Shown: in pieces, positions 11,180-23,063 of the stretch
Layout: each line of letters starts with the position of its first letter
Position numbering within the stretch: the stretch's first letter is position 1
From: Ascochyta rabiei
Lineage: Eukaryota > Ascomycota > Dothideomycetes > Pleosporales > Didymellaceae
Assembly: GCF_004011695.2 (NCBI RefSeq)
Contig: NC_082406.1
Coordinates: 2,542,001 to 2,606,000 of the forward strand
Length of the DNA stretch: 64,000 bases
Direction of reading: 5' to 3'
Made by a program: the position numbers and the translations under genes
The notes under the pieces: generated by a model
The model's input: only the letters and a program-made list of their open reading frames with translations
Told to the model about the DNA's origin: nothing
The model's database searches: none

Positions 11180-11510
11180 ATTGTGTATGAGTGCCAGACT
11201 GGAGAATACCGGTGCGCTGTATGCTGAAGTCGTGTAGCTGATGTGCTGTGCAGAGGACTTCAGCAGAGCTGGGATGGGTGAAAGATGGTAGCTCTGGGTG
11301 GATTGAGAAATTCTTGTACTCAGGATAAAACTCACGGTTCATCAAAGAATGGTTTAAAGAGTTGACCCAAACATGATTGCGTACAAAAATTGGATTTTAG
11401 TTGGTCAACTTTGGTTGAGAAGAAGAATCCCGGCCCACCTATAGGCCAGGAACATCTTGAACCATTCGAACTATGAACAACGGGCCATCAAGTCATTAAC
11501 ATAAACCTAC
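11180..11510. other. Intergenic
   Basis: About 330 bp between the unknown gene and the 3' end of the sugar transporter. Nothing recognised. Confidence 0.4.
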
Positions 11511-13172
11511 TCAAACAGATCTGCGTTCAGTAGTTGCGTTCTTCTGCTCCGGGTCGATAGCAAACTCTTCACGCCCGACGTGGTTCTTCTCGAGCTCAGC
11601 GCCGCCGTCAACGTGGTTGGCTCCACCAAACATGGCATCCATCTCCTCGAGACCGACCTGCTTGGTCTCGGGAACGAAGAACCAGACGAAGGCAGCCAGT
11701 AGAATGTTGATACCAGCGAACATGTAGAAAGCGTAAAAGCCCTCGTTCTGGAGGAAGAGAGGAAAGAATTGCTGGACAATCGAGTTGGCGACGTTCTGGG
11801 TCTGCGAGCACATGCCGACGGCCTGGGCGCGGACGTTCATGGAGAAGATTTCTGCAGTGTAGATCCAGACGGTGGCACCCCACGAAGGCTTATCTGTTGG
11901 TATGTTAGTAAAAAATTTAAGATGACTGGGGGAAGCAACTTACAGAAGAAAGCGAACAGGAACATAAGGAATACAATCGCGATACCGACAGGTTGCGACT
12001 TGGCACCATCGTAACTTGGGGTTTGGGTTTCGACCGAAGCAGCGATGACCATGCAAATACCCATGCCAATGCCACCAACGATGAACAAGAACTTGCGGCC
12101 GAAGCGATCGACAGTCCAAGTAGCGTTAAGGGTGAAGATGATACCGAATGTGGCGTTGAGGGCGTTGATGAGGGCAATGGTATCGGCAGCCTTGAAGACC
12201 TTCTTGTAGATGATGGTGGAGTAGGAGTTGAGAGTACCCTGACCGGTGATCTGCTGGCCAGCGTTGATGATCATCGCAATGTACATGCGCTTGCGGACGG
12301 ACTTGTCCTTCCAGAGAGCGGAGTAACCGCTGGAGATGGCCTCAGCCTCGAACTCGATAGCCTCGCGGATGATGAGGAGCTCGTCATCGACTTCCTGCTC
12401 GGTGTCTCGGACGCGGGTCAAAGCTGCCTTCGCCGCCTCATAGTTCTTGTTCTTCTGGATGTGCCAGCGGGGCGACTCTGGAATGAAGAAGATCTGGGAG
12501 AGGATGATGATGGGCATGAGGATCTGGAATATGACAACCATCCTCCAGTCCCACTCGCCAAGCTTCTGGGGGTGCTTGGAGCATGCAAAGTTGACCCAGT
12601 ATGCGATGAAGGAGCCGACGGAGTAGAACATTTGCCAGAAGGACATGATCATACCACGAATCTCTGGGGGCGCGAGTTCACCGATGTAGATAGGGCCAGC
12701 AGCTGAAGATGCGTTAGCGTTGGTGGTTTTCTTCGATAAAAGAAAGACTCACTCAGTGCAAGACCTTGGCCTAGACCAATGATGACACGACCAGCGATGA
12801 AGACACCGATATTTCCACGGGGCGCAAATGTTTGCATGAAGGTAGCAATGATGACGAGAACGGATCCAGTGGCCATGCCAACACGACGTCCAGCATAATC
12901 GGCGAGAGGTCCACCTATGAAGAAACCAGCTACGACAGCTCCGACGGTGTAGGCTGTATTGATGGCTCCAATAGTATTGGCGTCAGGGTGGTTGAAGTAG
13001 GCGACCCAGTTCTTTGATCCCTGGACGGCGTTGAAGACTGAGGCATCGTATCCGTAGAGCACCATGCAGGATGCTGCAACAAGGGAGATGTACCTGATGG
13101 ACATTAGGCCTGTTCTTGTCGATGACAGGAGTGGTTGACTTACCAGTTGTACGCTCTCTTAGCGGTCACCAT
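11511..13172 (-). CDS. MFS sugar transporter (STP/hexose-quinate type)
   Basis: Plasma-membrane proton-coupled or facilitative sugar carrier of the sugar-porter branch of the major facilitator superfamily. Four exons on the minus strand are 13144-13172, 12753-13093, 11944-12702 and 11511-11893, giving 503 residues and about 12 hydrophobic helices. Family signatures seen are GGPLADYAGRRVGM after helix 2, GRVIIGLGQGLALT, the FIPESPRW motif after helix 6, NAGQQITGQG at helix 7, VDRFGRKFLFIVGGIGMG after helix 8 and VPETKQVGLEEMD after helix 12. The first exon encodes only nine full codons before the intron. Substrate cannot be read from sequence; the family covers glucose, xylose, lactose and quinate carriers. 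Confidence 0.93.
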
Positions 13173-14528
13173 GATTGCGGCTGTTGACCTTGTCTGCGGT
13201 GGTTAAAAGTGTTGACTCTTGTCGAGATGGCTGTTGACTAGACCTCCGGAAAGGACACAACGAGGGCTCGTGGGGATACAGAAGGGGCCAGTCCTTATAC
13301 AATATATACAACACTGCAGCACGGGGCACACACCCCATTCTATGTCAACCCCATGGAGTCGATAAGCCACAACCGAATGTTAGGATCCATAAAGCTGCCT
13401 CTCGAGCATTATCACACGAATCACGATGCCAACGCAACCGCAGAAGCTTGCTCTAGAGGCAACTAGCCTCAGGACCCCATACCGCCTGAATCTGGGGTAC
13501 CGTCCTACGCTCATCTTATCAGCCGCTGCTCCACACGACGGATGAAAATACTCTGTGTTGTTCTTCCACGAATGAAAGCCAAGACTAGAGGCTGGATCAA
13601 CAGTGATTTCGGGGATGGCCTGCGCAGGTGTGACATCGAAGCGAAATCTAGCATACCGGCTAGCCAGAATATGGCTAGGAAGAGCGGAAGACTGGTCCAA
13701 GAGTAGAATCTCCCCTCTGTGACCCCTACACAAGCCTTGCCAGGGCACGCATGCGGCGGAAGAAAGCTTTTGGCGGATGTCTGGGCCTCTTATTTACAAT
13801 TCTTCACACTCAAGCATGTTCTGTCGTTATTAGCATCAACAACTATTTTACCGAGTGTTCTTTGCATTGAGTAACCACATCTAGTGGCAGGCAGGACGAG
13901 CTGACATGTTGAACTCTGGAGTCGACGCTGGTGCGTTACGAAAGTGGGTCCTCCCGACAAACTGGGGCGTTGAGGCGTCGGTATCGTGGAGGGTAGCATC
14001 GTGCGCCGTCCCCTCAACGTGGTAGACAAGTCGGCGCTCGGCATTCGATCACTATGTGCTGGAACACTGGAAGCAGCTCTACAAAGGCCGCGGAGCCGTC
14101 ACATTCGTCTGGGGTTACAGGCAAACGCGCATGCTTGACGACGTGCAGCAGCAGCAGATTTTGGGCATAAAAGAGGCGCCAAAGTCCGAGATGGGCGGTG
14201 ATGAGGAGGCTCAGCTGCATCGACCACATTCTATTCACTGCGCCTGCCGTATCTGATACAAACTAAGACTGATCGTCGTTTGCAGAACAGACAGCAATAA
14301 ATCCGCCAAGACGTGTTTGTTGTAAACGTGAAGTCAGTACACGAGACTTGTGATCGTCTACTCGGGATGGTCACGTGAGAGTAGCAGCCCCACTCAGGCG
14401 GGCTTTTGCACCTTCGAGACCCCTCAACTCTCACCGCCCGCCACTAACTAGCCGCATCCACGCCCCCCGAGCAAAATAATCGCGACATCACAGCTCCACG
14501 CAACCCACGCTTCCAGCAGATATTCAAG
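13173..14528. other. Intergenic between divergent sugar transporter and TMA7
   Basis: 1.36 kb containing the promoters of both flanking genes. Short open frames here are not protein-like. No RNA gene or repeat was recognised. Confidence 0.5.
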
Positions 14529-14955
14529 ATGCCTTCAGGACAGGGAGGTGAGTGCTGTCCTTACGCCACAATCTTCCTCCGCTTCACGCAGTGCAACTTG
14601 AGCGAGAGAACATAGGCTGACCGTAAGCAGCCGGTACCAACCCCATTCACAACAAGAAGCCCAAGAAGAAGCCCGCCCAGGACCTCGACGAAGAGGACGT
14701 TGCCTTCAAGGCCAAGCAGATGGCTGGTGCGTTCACTACGAGACCCCTCCTCCCCCCACCTCTCCAGCGCGACGTAGCCTTGTGTCATGCAGACACCTTT
14801 CACTCCACCCACCAAGTTGGAAGACCTGGAAAGGAGAAACACACACTGACTCGGACACAGACAAGAAGGCTCGCGAGGAAATGGCCGGTAAGGCCAAGGG
14901 CAAGGGCCCCATGAACACCGGGCAGCAGGGCATCAAGAAGTCTGGCAAGAAATGA
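14529..14955 (+). CDS. TMA7: Translation machinery-associated protein 7
   Basis: Small basic ribosome-associated protein (TMA7/CCDC72 family) linked to translation in yeast; the molecular role is unclear. Three exons are 14529-14547, 14631-14726 and 14861-14955, giving 69 residues, the family's usual size. The N-terminus MPSGQGAGTNPIHNKKPKKK, the DEEDVAFKAKQMADKKAREE helix and the glycine/lysine-rich tail MNTGQQGIKKSGKK are close to family consensus. The first exon has only 19 nt. The gene is too short and too split to appear as a single long frame. It is convergent with the amidohydrolase-like gene. Confidence 0.95.
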
Positions 14956-15185
14956 AATGCTCGCCCTCTTGGGAAGCGGAGCGATACAAAGATACCATGG
15001 AGCTGGAGTCATGATTTGGAAAGCGCTCAAGCACAGAGCGCATAGACAATCACGAATGTACGGGAAATCTTCACGGGTCGCAGAACTGCAAGTGGAGAAG
15101 TGAGGTACTAACGATGTTTGGGTGCTACTGATGAATTCTAGGTAGTGTATGGTGTGTATGAGAAGAAAAAGGGCTTGGAAAAGCA

Positions 15186-16304
15186 CTACGCGAACACCAT
15201 ATGCTGCCCAGGCCTTGCAATGGTTCTCGTATTTGCGCCATACGGTCCAGACTCCAGCTTCGACAATTTGAACAGGTACTGTGCATTCCTCCACGCCAGC
15301 CTCTCCCACTCCTCCTCCGTCAGGAATCCGCTTGCTTTCAGCTCTGTCATTAGTTTTCCACCGCGTTCTTCGAGCGGGTAGTTGCTGGCATACAACACCC
15401 TGTCCATGGGGATCTGCTCCAGCAGCATTCGCATGCTCGATAGGTCAAGGGCATCAGCTGTTGTGAGGTAGAAATTGTGCTGCCAGACGTCGAGGAAACC
15501 GCGCTTTGGTTTGTTCTCGCTGGGTATGCTGGCGAGGACAGCGTCGATGCGTGGGATGAGCGAGGGTAGCGTGCCTGGATGAGCGATGGCTAGGCGCAGA
15601 CTTGGATGTCGATCGAAGACGCCATCAAGGTAGAGACGCAGAACCGGCATCGGTGACGCGGTATGCGCAATGTGCAAGTTCGTGACCAGCGGAGCGATAG
15701 CAGTGCTGGGTAAGCCTTGCGTGTATTCTGCGATCTGCCTTGGTCAGCATCTCCAGTCTACACTGAACCAGCGGTGCGCTCCATGAAGCTCTTCACAAAC
15801 CTCTGCGCCTGTCGGCCACCCCTCCCTCAACACGACTGGCACACCAAACTTCTGTGCCGTACCCCAGACTTCATCAAAACTCTGATCCGCCAACCCATTC
15901 CCCACCGCAACGACACCACCCACGAACTTCAACTTCGTGACGCATCTCTGCAACTCTCGCGCCGCCTCCTTTCCCTCCCCCTTCCCGCTGGGAAGCAGCG
16001 CCAGCGCCACCATCTTGTCGGTCTGCATGCGCGTCGCCGCTTCCAGCGCATTGTTCAGCTTGCTGCACATCTGCGGCGACGCAGAGACAGGGAGGTGCGA
16101 GAGGACCTGTCTCGTATGGCCAAGGGCGCGCATGTCGCGGATACGAGTATGACCGAGATTCTTCAGTTTCGCGAGGGTGGCGGGTGGCAGGAGGTCCAGA
16201 GCTGGAGTATCTGCATTTGCGGGCGCGGCGGTGGGTAGCGTGGGTGAGAGGAGGGATTCGAGGCATGCGACTAGGGGCGTGGTGATTGCTGTCGTGTTGC
16301 TCAT
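15186..16304 (-). CDS. Amidohydrolase-2 family protein, probably catalytically altered
   Basis: Two exons on the minus strand (15801-16304 and 15186-15734) joined across a 66-nt intron give 350 residues. The overall pattern fits the amidohydrolase-2 (ACMSD/resorcylate decarboxylase) fold: QVLSHLPVSASP and ALALLP early, VPVVLREGWP mid-protein, LRLAIAHPGTLPSLIPRID with the conserved His, then YASNYPLEE and a C-terminal NAQYLFKL helix. Two expected metal-site elements are not seen. No N-terminal HxH or ExH strand precedes the first conserved block, and the usual Asp of the (S/D)DYP motif is Asn. It may be a pseudoenzyme or use an altered site. The ATG at 16304 is the first in frame. Confidence 0.8.
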
Positions 16305-17125
16305 CTTGAATTGAGTCTAGGTGATAGATTGATATGTCAACGAGAAGTGGTCGTCGTTAGGTGCAGGCGAGGTATATATGCGATGAGATTGGAATGAGTG
16401 TGTGGTCAAGGCGATTGTAGTCGGGTGTAGAGTGAGTTGAGTAGTAACACGCGAGCCACGCGGGACAAGTGATGAAGAAGGAACAGTGGCCAATGTCACG
16501 AGAGAGGAAAGACCGGTGGGTTTCGTGGTTGTATGGCTGAGAATCAACGTCTACTTTATTCCGCAAGAACAACAGGAAAACCCAGACTTCAAAGCAGATG
16601 CTTGTTATCTGCGATTTTCAGAGTCTATCGCATCAGTGGGAAGGCCTTTGACAAACTACTGGCACCGTCACAATGTCAAAAGTAGACACGTTCTTTTGTT
16701 GGTGCTGGCCTGGTCGCTGGATATCTTCTATGTCCGAGACCCAAGTACACGGAGAGGCAAATAGAGAAATAAAGAATCAAATTGAGTAATGATATATCTC
16801 ATCATGGGTGGAACCATCATCTGATACCATGTAGTCCATCACAGGATCCGAACCACACATGCGCGGTGGAACCTCCCTCTTCTCGCCACAGTCATGCTCC
16901 ACGCAAGGCTGATACCCAGCAAAGCCGAAGCGGCGGCATGTTGCAGCGCACGCTCAGCAGAAACGTCGTCGGACCCTAATAAGCCCCGGTGATAACAGGC
17001 CGTCTCTTCCAACGCTTGGTCGAGACTCTGCGAGCTGCCGTCGCGTGCTGGCGTGTCATGTCGTATCACATCATGAAAATCGTAAAAAGTGTGCGCAGTT
17101 GATGCGCTGTGAATCCCCCGTTCCT
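16305..17125. other. Intergenic
   Basis: About 820 bp upstream of the amidohydrolase-like gene. No protein-like frame, RNA gene or repeat recognised. Confidence 0.4.
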
Positions 17126-17386
17126 TCAGGTTCCACGGCGGACCTTCTTGCTTCCCAGCGTGAGTGCGCGCCGGCGGATGGATCCTAGGTGGCCCTCATG
17201 ATGGGTGGGACTGGTCGGGCTTTGTGCGCTTTCGCTGCCAGGTCGGCCGTTGCTGTTGGAGGACTCTGAGGACTGGGATGCGGATCTTTTGCGACCCTCT
17301 TCGGCGAGAATGTCTTCCAGACTGACGTTGAGGTGGGGATGAGTGATTGGGACCTCTTCGAGGTTCTCAACGAATTTAGAGGCCAT
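17126..17386 (-). CDS. Small hypothetical protein, 86 aa
   Basis: The frame from ATG 17386 to 17126 encodes 86 residues. It starts with MASKFVENLEEVPITHPHLN, has a Ser/Asn-rich middle (SQSSESSNSNGRPGSES) and a basic C-terminus (RRRALTLGSKKVRRGT). The ordered N-terminal part followed by a disordered phospho-site-like tail looks like a genuine small regulatory protein, but I do not recognise a family. The frame runs a little further upstream without an ATG. No membrane segment or signal peptide. Confidence 0.5.
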   Translation of the reverse strand: MASKFVENLEEVPITHPHLNVSLEDILAEEGRKRSASQSSESSNSNGRPGSESAQSPTSPTHHEGHLGSIRRRALTLGSKKVRRGT

Positions 17387-18815
17387 TAGTGGTAAGGTGT
17401 CGTAGAGGTTTGGTGAGGGTTGGTTGGTAGTGAGAATGACCAAGTCGTTTTGTACGGGTTGGTCGATGCGAATATTATAGTCGAGTAAACAAGCAAGGGC
17501 GATCTGTACTTATGCTATGTCGAACGATGCTTGTAAGGATGATGTAGTGTAGCGGTCCAGACTTCGTAGGGTTGCTTGGTAGTTGTATGGGTGTAGTAGC
17601 ACAAGACGGCGAGGCCTGCAACGATGTAATGTGACTCGAGCTTGCGGAACGAACGAGTACTGGAGCGAGCGGGTATAGCTTTATTGGAAATGAAAAGGCA
17701 GAAGCGTCGCACAACCTGGGCGGCGCAGACTTTTTAACTTTACCTAAACGACGAGCATGCGGACGCAATATGTAAAGGCCCAAACAGGGGTCATGAGTGC
17801 TGATCGCTCAGGTCTCGATGCCTAACGGGTTGAGCTAGGGGCAGGGATGACGGAAGTGTGGTTCTAGACGACATGCCCTTTGACAGACCCTGCCGGAATT
17901 GCTACGTTAACGATTCGTGCGGACAGTACCGCGGGCCCTGGACGTTGGGTGCCCGAAATAGCAGCGAACACATGTCCGAGATTATTGTGCTTAGTTGTCC
18001 ATCTTCGCCTCTCAAGCACGTCCGTTCAGTCGGAAACCGAACCCAACGCAGTACCCCGTGTGGAAGGCGAAGTCTTGGAGACGGCCAGGATCGTCCGCCC
18101 GGCTGTCGACGGGTTGGATGAATTGCAAAGCACACGCGCAAGCATCTCGCCACAGTCTGGTGAGTCAATCTCAAAGCAGGCGTAGCAGCACACGCGAGAT
18201 CAACGTGATCAGCATCTTCTCCGCATCAACACCAGGCTCGTCTATCATCACTTTATCGGGTTGCGGTTTCCATATCCAAGCTGTTCCACACTTTTCTCCG
18301 CGCTGACATGTGCTTTTCCCTTTTCCCTTTGCTGACCACAGCCGCCGTTGGTGTTGCGCACGAGGACGTTCTCATTTCCGCAGCCAATGACGTATGACGG
18401 GACACCACCCTTTCACAGCCTCCACAGCAGCTTGGCGTCCAATAATTCTTTGTTAGTCTAGGAGCCCCGGTCGGTGGGCACTCATTTCCAGTGATTGCAG
18501 CAGACGCCAACTCTGCGACAAACGGCCGAGTTTGGTCTTGTAAATACGGTGTACTATCGCTGCCGAGAACGACATCATCGCACATGGACTTCATCCTTCG
18601 CGCGGACCCTGGGCCCACAACGTTGTTCCTCTAGTTGCGCTATCCGTCATGTCAAGATGTAAAGGAACGATAGAACTCGTAGTGTGGAGTCGCTAACCGG
18701 CACTAGCCACGTACGCTGCGCAGGGCTTCAGTTTCAGCCATGCGCAGACGTTGTTGCAGCGAGATGCATAGGCTTAGGCGTGTGTGACATTTGAATTGGT
18801 CAATATTGAACCTCG
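17387..18815. other. Intergenic
   Basis: 1.43 kb between the small protein gene and the 3' end of DBR1. Several overlapping short frames occur, but none has protein-like composition or a domain. Confidence 0.4.
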
Positions 18816-20521
18816 TCACCAGCGCCCGCGACCGCGTCCTCTTCCACGACCACGCCCTCTTCCACCACCGTGATCTCGTCCGCGACCACCGCCTCTGCTT
18901 CCGCCTCTTCCGCCCCGACCAGATCGCTGTTCCTCTGGTCTGGGACCGGCCTGCATGCGCTGTGCTCGTTCCTCTTCTGACGCGTGGAAAGCATTTGGGA
19001 TCTGCAGTAAGTCGCAAAAAGCTTGCGTTTGCGGGTTGTCGTATTCTCGAGGTTCTTCTTGAACGTGGATGCCTTGAGATGGATCGTAAACTGGCGCGGT
19101 CCGTGCGAAGTCATGCGGTATGGTCATCTTGCCTAATTTGACAACATTCTCCTCGACCCAACTCATTTGCTCCTCGACCAGAGGCCTGTAGTAGGCATCA
19201 CCTTTGTCGGCAGGTACTTGCGCGTCTGCATCACCGAGCTGCAGATCGCTGGCGAAGACACGTGTTATGGCGAGCCACTCTGCGTCGTACTCCAGTTGCA
19301 GTGGTCTTTGAAGATTACTAGGTGAATGTGGCGTAACCTCTAACAGCTGCAAGAAATGTCTCTTAGGCAAGCATTTGTCAAGTGCAAGGAACTTGGTCGT
19401 TTTGTTTGTGATGTCTGCAGGGAAGGGCAGTGTCTCCGCTTTCTCAAAGTTTGAGCGCGCAAAAGAGGCTGGCAGTAACTCTCTCACTTCATCAGGTACC
19501 GCTGCTTGGCCATCGGTTTGGGCGGATTCCTCAGGCTTGGCTGGCGCAGCGGTCGCGATCGGTGCTTCTTCATCATCATCCATATCGAGGTCAATCTCGG
19601 CGTCATTCTTAGGCGCCTCTGTCGGTGCATCATCCTCGATGTCAAGGTCGATCTCACCGTCATTCTTGACAACTGCAGAAGACCCGTTGGTAGCATCTTC
19701 GGGCACTGCTGATTCTGACCCACCTCCATGCTGCCAGATCCCACTGAACTTGCAGTGCATATGTGCACTAAACCAGTGCGGTGGTCGTAGCCGCTCCAGA
19801 ACGGTTGTTGCTGCGACGCTCCCAAGCGTGCCATCCTTAGCCTCCTGCTCGAAGTCTGGTTTCCACTTGAACAGCTGGCGATAGTTGCCTTTCCACTCCA
19901 TACTTCGTGGCCAGTCATGGCTCAAACCAATATCGACCTGAGTTCTGATTTGGAGTAACTTTCGCACGTCCAGCTCACGGACGTGGTAAATGCTCCTCAC
20001 ATCATCACTGTTGTACGGCAGACGCTCGTAGTGCGGCTTCTTGTAGTTGTAGCCTTTCCATATGCCAGACAGACCCGCAATACGCAGAGGACCAAGCCTG
20101 ACAACGTTGGCAGCGCCCATGTAATAGATTTTGGGGGCAGCCCAGCCGCCGTAGTATAGCTCCCATGAGTAGTTGCTGGCTTCATGGTTTCCTCCAATGA
20201 ACATGGTCAGATATGGCGCGGTACGGGTACCTGAGTAGTACTCGTGGAAGTCGTGCATAGCGTAGTACTTGGAAGGCATGGAGACAGCTTTCAGATCGGA
20301 AGCATTGCGAACGGCCTAGATCGTTAGTACAGACCATGCGATGGCTGCTACGCGGTACGTACCTGAAAATCTCCTCCAACAATCAAGAGGTCAACATCTG
20401 GCCAGCCCTTCAATTCGCATGACTTTGCGACCGACGCATAAATCTCATGTAGCACTCCGTGGCCGCAGCCCTCGACTGCAATACGCAGGCCTTGCTGCTC
20501 GGTCAGCGTCGTTGAAGCCAT
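18816..20521 (-). CDS. DBR1: RNA lariat debranching enzyme
   Basis: Nuclear metallophosphoesterase that hydrolyses the 2'-5' branch of excised intron lariats. Exons on the minus strand are 20363-20521 and 18816-20315; the intron is 47 nt and the product 552 residues. Catalytic motifs are all present: VEGCGHG (Cys and His ligands), LLIVGGDFQ, FIGGNHEASN, LSHDWP and FSAHMHCKF. This is followed by the Dbr1 C-terminal domain (PHDFARTAPVYDP, PQTQAFCDLL). Between them lies an acidic repeated insert containing two similar EIDLD(I/M)-D blocks. The C-terminus is an extreme glycine/arginine tract of RG and RGG repeats, likely RNA-binding and possibly arginine-methylated. It starts 229 bp from the divergent RNase MRP/P subunit gene. 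Confidence 0.97.
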
Positions 20522-20750
20522 TGTCGGGGCTTTCGAGGGTCAGAGGTGGCAGAGAATGTCAGCAAGCCTGGCTGCAGTGCTCTCACTCAACCGTGCGTCA
20601 TTAGTGCACAAGTTGCGACTGAAGGCGAGGGAAAGCTCAAGCCTCAAGGGACCACTAGCGCCGGAAGTCTTCACAAAGTCCGCACGCGAGACCTTGATGG
20701 ACAGCCGAGAGCTCTTCCTGCCCGCCTCCCATCAACGAACGACCACAGCA
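20522..20750. promoter_or_regulatory. Short divergent promoter DBR1 / SNM1-like
   Basis: 229 bp between start codons of two RNA-processing genes. No stop-free barrier or further gene fits here, so the two promoters must overlap or be shared. No specific motif identified. Confidence 0.5.
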
Positions 20751-21335
20751 ATGGAATCAAAATCAACAGACCTTATGGAGCGGAGATCAAACTTTCTTCG
20801 AGAAGCTGCACACTTGCTCGCAGTCTCGGCACCTACCACTTCGTCGTTTCTTGGTACAGCGCAAGACAGACTGATCGAAGATGCAGAAATAGAGCTCCCA
20901 CAGAGAGAGCTTGACGCACTTCGCAGGGGATTCTGTGGCGCTTGCGGCAATCCCATGATACCTGGGTGGTCTTGCAGGGTTGCCCACCAGTCTGAGGCGA
21001 AGAGGGTGCGGAAGGAGAAGAAGCCATCCAAAGACCTGACACAATCGGCCAAGCATGTCGTGTACACATGCTTGAGGTGTGAACGGCAGACGGTACAGTC
21101 ACTGCAAGCGAGACCGGCAAAACACGTCAGGAAAGCAGCTACTCAGAAAGCGTCTCAGCCACTGCCAGAGCCCAAGCAGCAGGCCAAAGAGGTCAACAAA
21201 GTGGCCAAATCGGTCAATGCAAGCAGCAAAGACCGGAAGAAGGCGCGAAAGGGCGGTCTTGCAGCGATGCTCGAGAAGAGCAAGTCGCAGAGTTCGAGTC
21301 AAGGCGGATTCGATCTGATGGACTTTGGAATGTAA
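20751..21335 (+). CDS. Rpr2/Snm1/Rpp21-family RNase P/MRP protein subunit
   Basis: Protein component of the nuclear RNase P or RNase MRP ribonucleoprotein, which process tRNA and rRNA precursors. The product is 194 residues from ATG 20751. The frame extends upstream to an ATG at 20556, only 35 nt from the divergent DBR1 start; I prefer 20751 because homology-like sequence begins there. An N-terminal helical region (RRSNFLREAAHLLAV) is followed by a four-Cys zinc site, CGACGNPMIPGWSC with a later CLRC, then a Lys-rich tail. The helix-plus-Cys4 layout is typical of Rpr2/Snm1. Overall it looks more like Snm1 (MRP), but Rpr2/Rpp21 cannot be excluded. Confidence 0.82.
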   Translation: MESKSTDLMERRSNFLREAAHLLAVSAPTTSSFLGTAQDRLIEDAEIELPQRELDALRRGFCGACGNPMIPGWSCRVAHQSEAKRVRKEKKPSKDLTQSAKHVVYTCLRCERQTVQSLQARPAKHVRKAATQKASQPLPEPKQQAKEVNKVAKSVNASSKDRKKARKGGLAAMLEKSKSQSSSQGGFDLMDFGM

Positions 21336-21523
21336 GCAGCTGGTCGTAGGGCTGCAGGGGTCCAGCGGGGTACCTGGAACCTTCTCCAAGCTGGAGGGGC
21401 TCGAAATTTTGAGAATTTCGTCACACTACCGCCGCCCCCGCCAACGCTTGCGACTTTCTTCGAGACTCCAACACCACCGCCTTCACTGCCCACCAACACA
21501 AAAAAAACACCACAAATCACAAC

Positions 21524-23063
21524 ATGGCCGAACAAAAAAGTCTTGCGAAGGATCTCTTCGAGGACATGGGCCGCAAGGTCGACGAGGCGAGCGCGCAGCA
21601 AGAAGAGGACGACTCTAGGGTCGTCGACGAGATTGAGAGCATGTGCATGAACTGCCACGACAATGTACGTATTCGTATTGGATCAGAACAAGTGCACAGC
21701 TGATTGTTCTCAGGGCACCACACGTCTCCTCCTGACGAGGATTCCCTTCTTCCGCGAGATTGTCATCATGTCGTTTGAGTGCCCGCACTGCCACTTCCGG
21801 AACTCTGAGATTCAGCCAGCGGGCGAGATTCAGCAGCGCGGTATCAAATTCACCGTACGAGTGGACACGGCAGACGACCTCAGCAAGCAGGTCGTCAAGA
21901 GCGACACGGCCGTCTTCCGTGTTGAAGAGATCGACCTGGAGATGCCTCCTGGCCGCGGACAGCTCACCAACATCGAGGGAATCATCTCGATGGTGGCGCA
22001 AGACTTGGAGCAGAAGCAAGAAGAGAGGAAGGAGAAGATCCCCGAGGTCTACGCACAGCTTCAGAAAGTGATTGATAGCCTCAAGGAGATGGCGAGTGGT
22101 GCGAAGCTGCCTTTCAAGGTCACGATTGACGACCCGGCCGGCAACTCTTCTATCGAGCCACCCAACACGCTCTCGGCTGGAAAGTACGCTCGTCACGAGT
22201 ACGCACGAACAGCGGCGCAGAACGAAGCGCTCGGCCTGGGAGACAGCGCTGCGCAAGAGGCTCCCCTCAACGTAGAGGCGCCGGCGACGGAGATGCGCCC
22301 CGAGTACCACGCCCACCAGATGTACCCTGAGATGCCGTCTGCTCACCAGGCCATGGTGAACAACGTCGACGACGACATTGTGGAGGACCAGGTCTACTCG
22401 TTCCCGGCGACGTGCCCGGGATGCACCTTGTCGTGCACGACCAACATGAAGATGGTCAACATTCCGCACTTCAAGCAGGTTGTGCTCATGTCGACCGTGT
22501 GCGAGCACTGCGGATACCGAAGCAACGAAGTCAAGACGGGAGGCGAGGTTCCGGAGAAGGGTCGTCGCATCACGGTGGAGATCCAGAACAGCGCAGACAT
22601 GTCGCGAGACATTCTCAAGGCTGAGTCGTGCGCCATGTCCTGTCCCGAGCTCAATCTCAGCGTGGAGCCCGGTACGTTGGGCGGCCGGTTCACGACGGTG
22701 GAGGGACTGCTGACGCAAGTGCGCGACGATCTCCGGTCGTCCATCTTCGACGTGGGCGATGGCGGCGATTCGATGGACTCGACGTCGAAGAGCAAGTGGA
22801 ACGTCTTCTTCGAGCAGCTGAGCTCGGCGATTGATGGCCATGAGAAGTTTACGTTGATTCTCGAGGATCCCCTGGCGAGCAGCTACGTGCAGAGCTTCAC
22901 GGCGCCCGAGCCGGACCCGCAGATCAAGGTGGAGGACTACGAGCGCACCGAGGAGGAGGAGGAAGAGCTCGGACTCCGGGACATGAAGACGGAGGGGTAC
23001 GAGGAGGGGCACGCTGCCGAGCAAGCGGAGGAAGCAGCGCAAGCGGCAGCCAACGGTGCATGA
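21524..23063 (+). CDS. ZPR1: Zinc finger protein ZPR1
   Basis: Conserved eukaryotic protein that binds translation elongation factor eEF1A and acts in its folding and in nucleolar and growth signalling. Two exons, 21524-21664 and 21714-23063, with a 49-nt intron, give 496 residues, near the family norm. The duplicated ZPR1 architecture is clear. The first zinc finger has CMNCHDNG paired with CPHCHFRN, followed by a domain with GRGQLTNIEG. The second has CPGCTLSC paired with CEHCGYRSNEV, followed by a domain with LGGRFTTVEG. The intron falls immediately after the first CxxC. The C-terminus is acidic (EEEEEELG). It is 188 bp downstream of the SNM1-like stop codon, on the same strand. Confidence 0.97.

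Noticed and set aside
17858..18640. Overlapping short frames as a gene
   Set aside because: They compete on both strands, have no domain, and show no splice pattern linking them.
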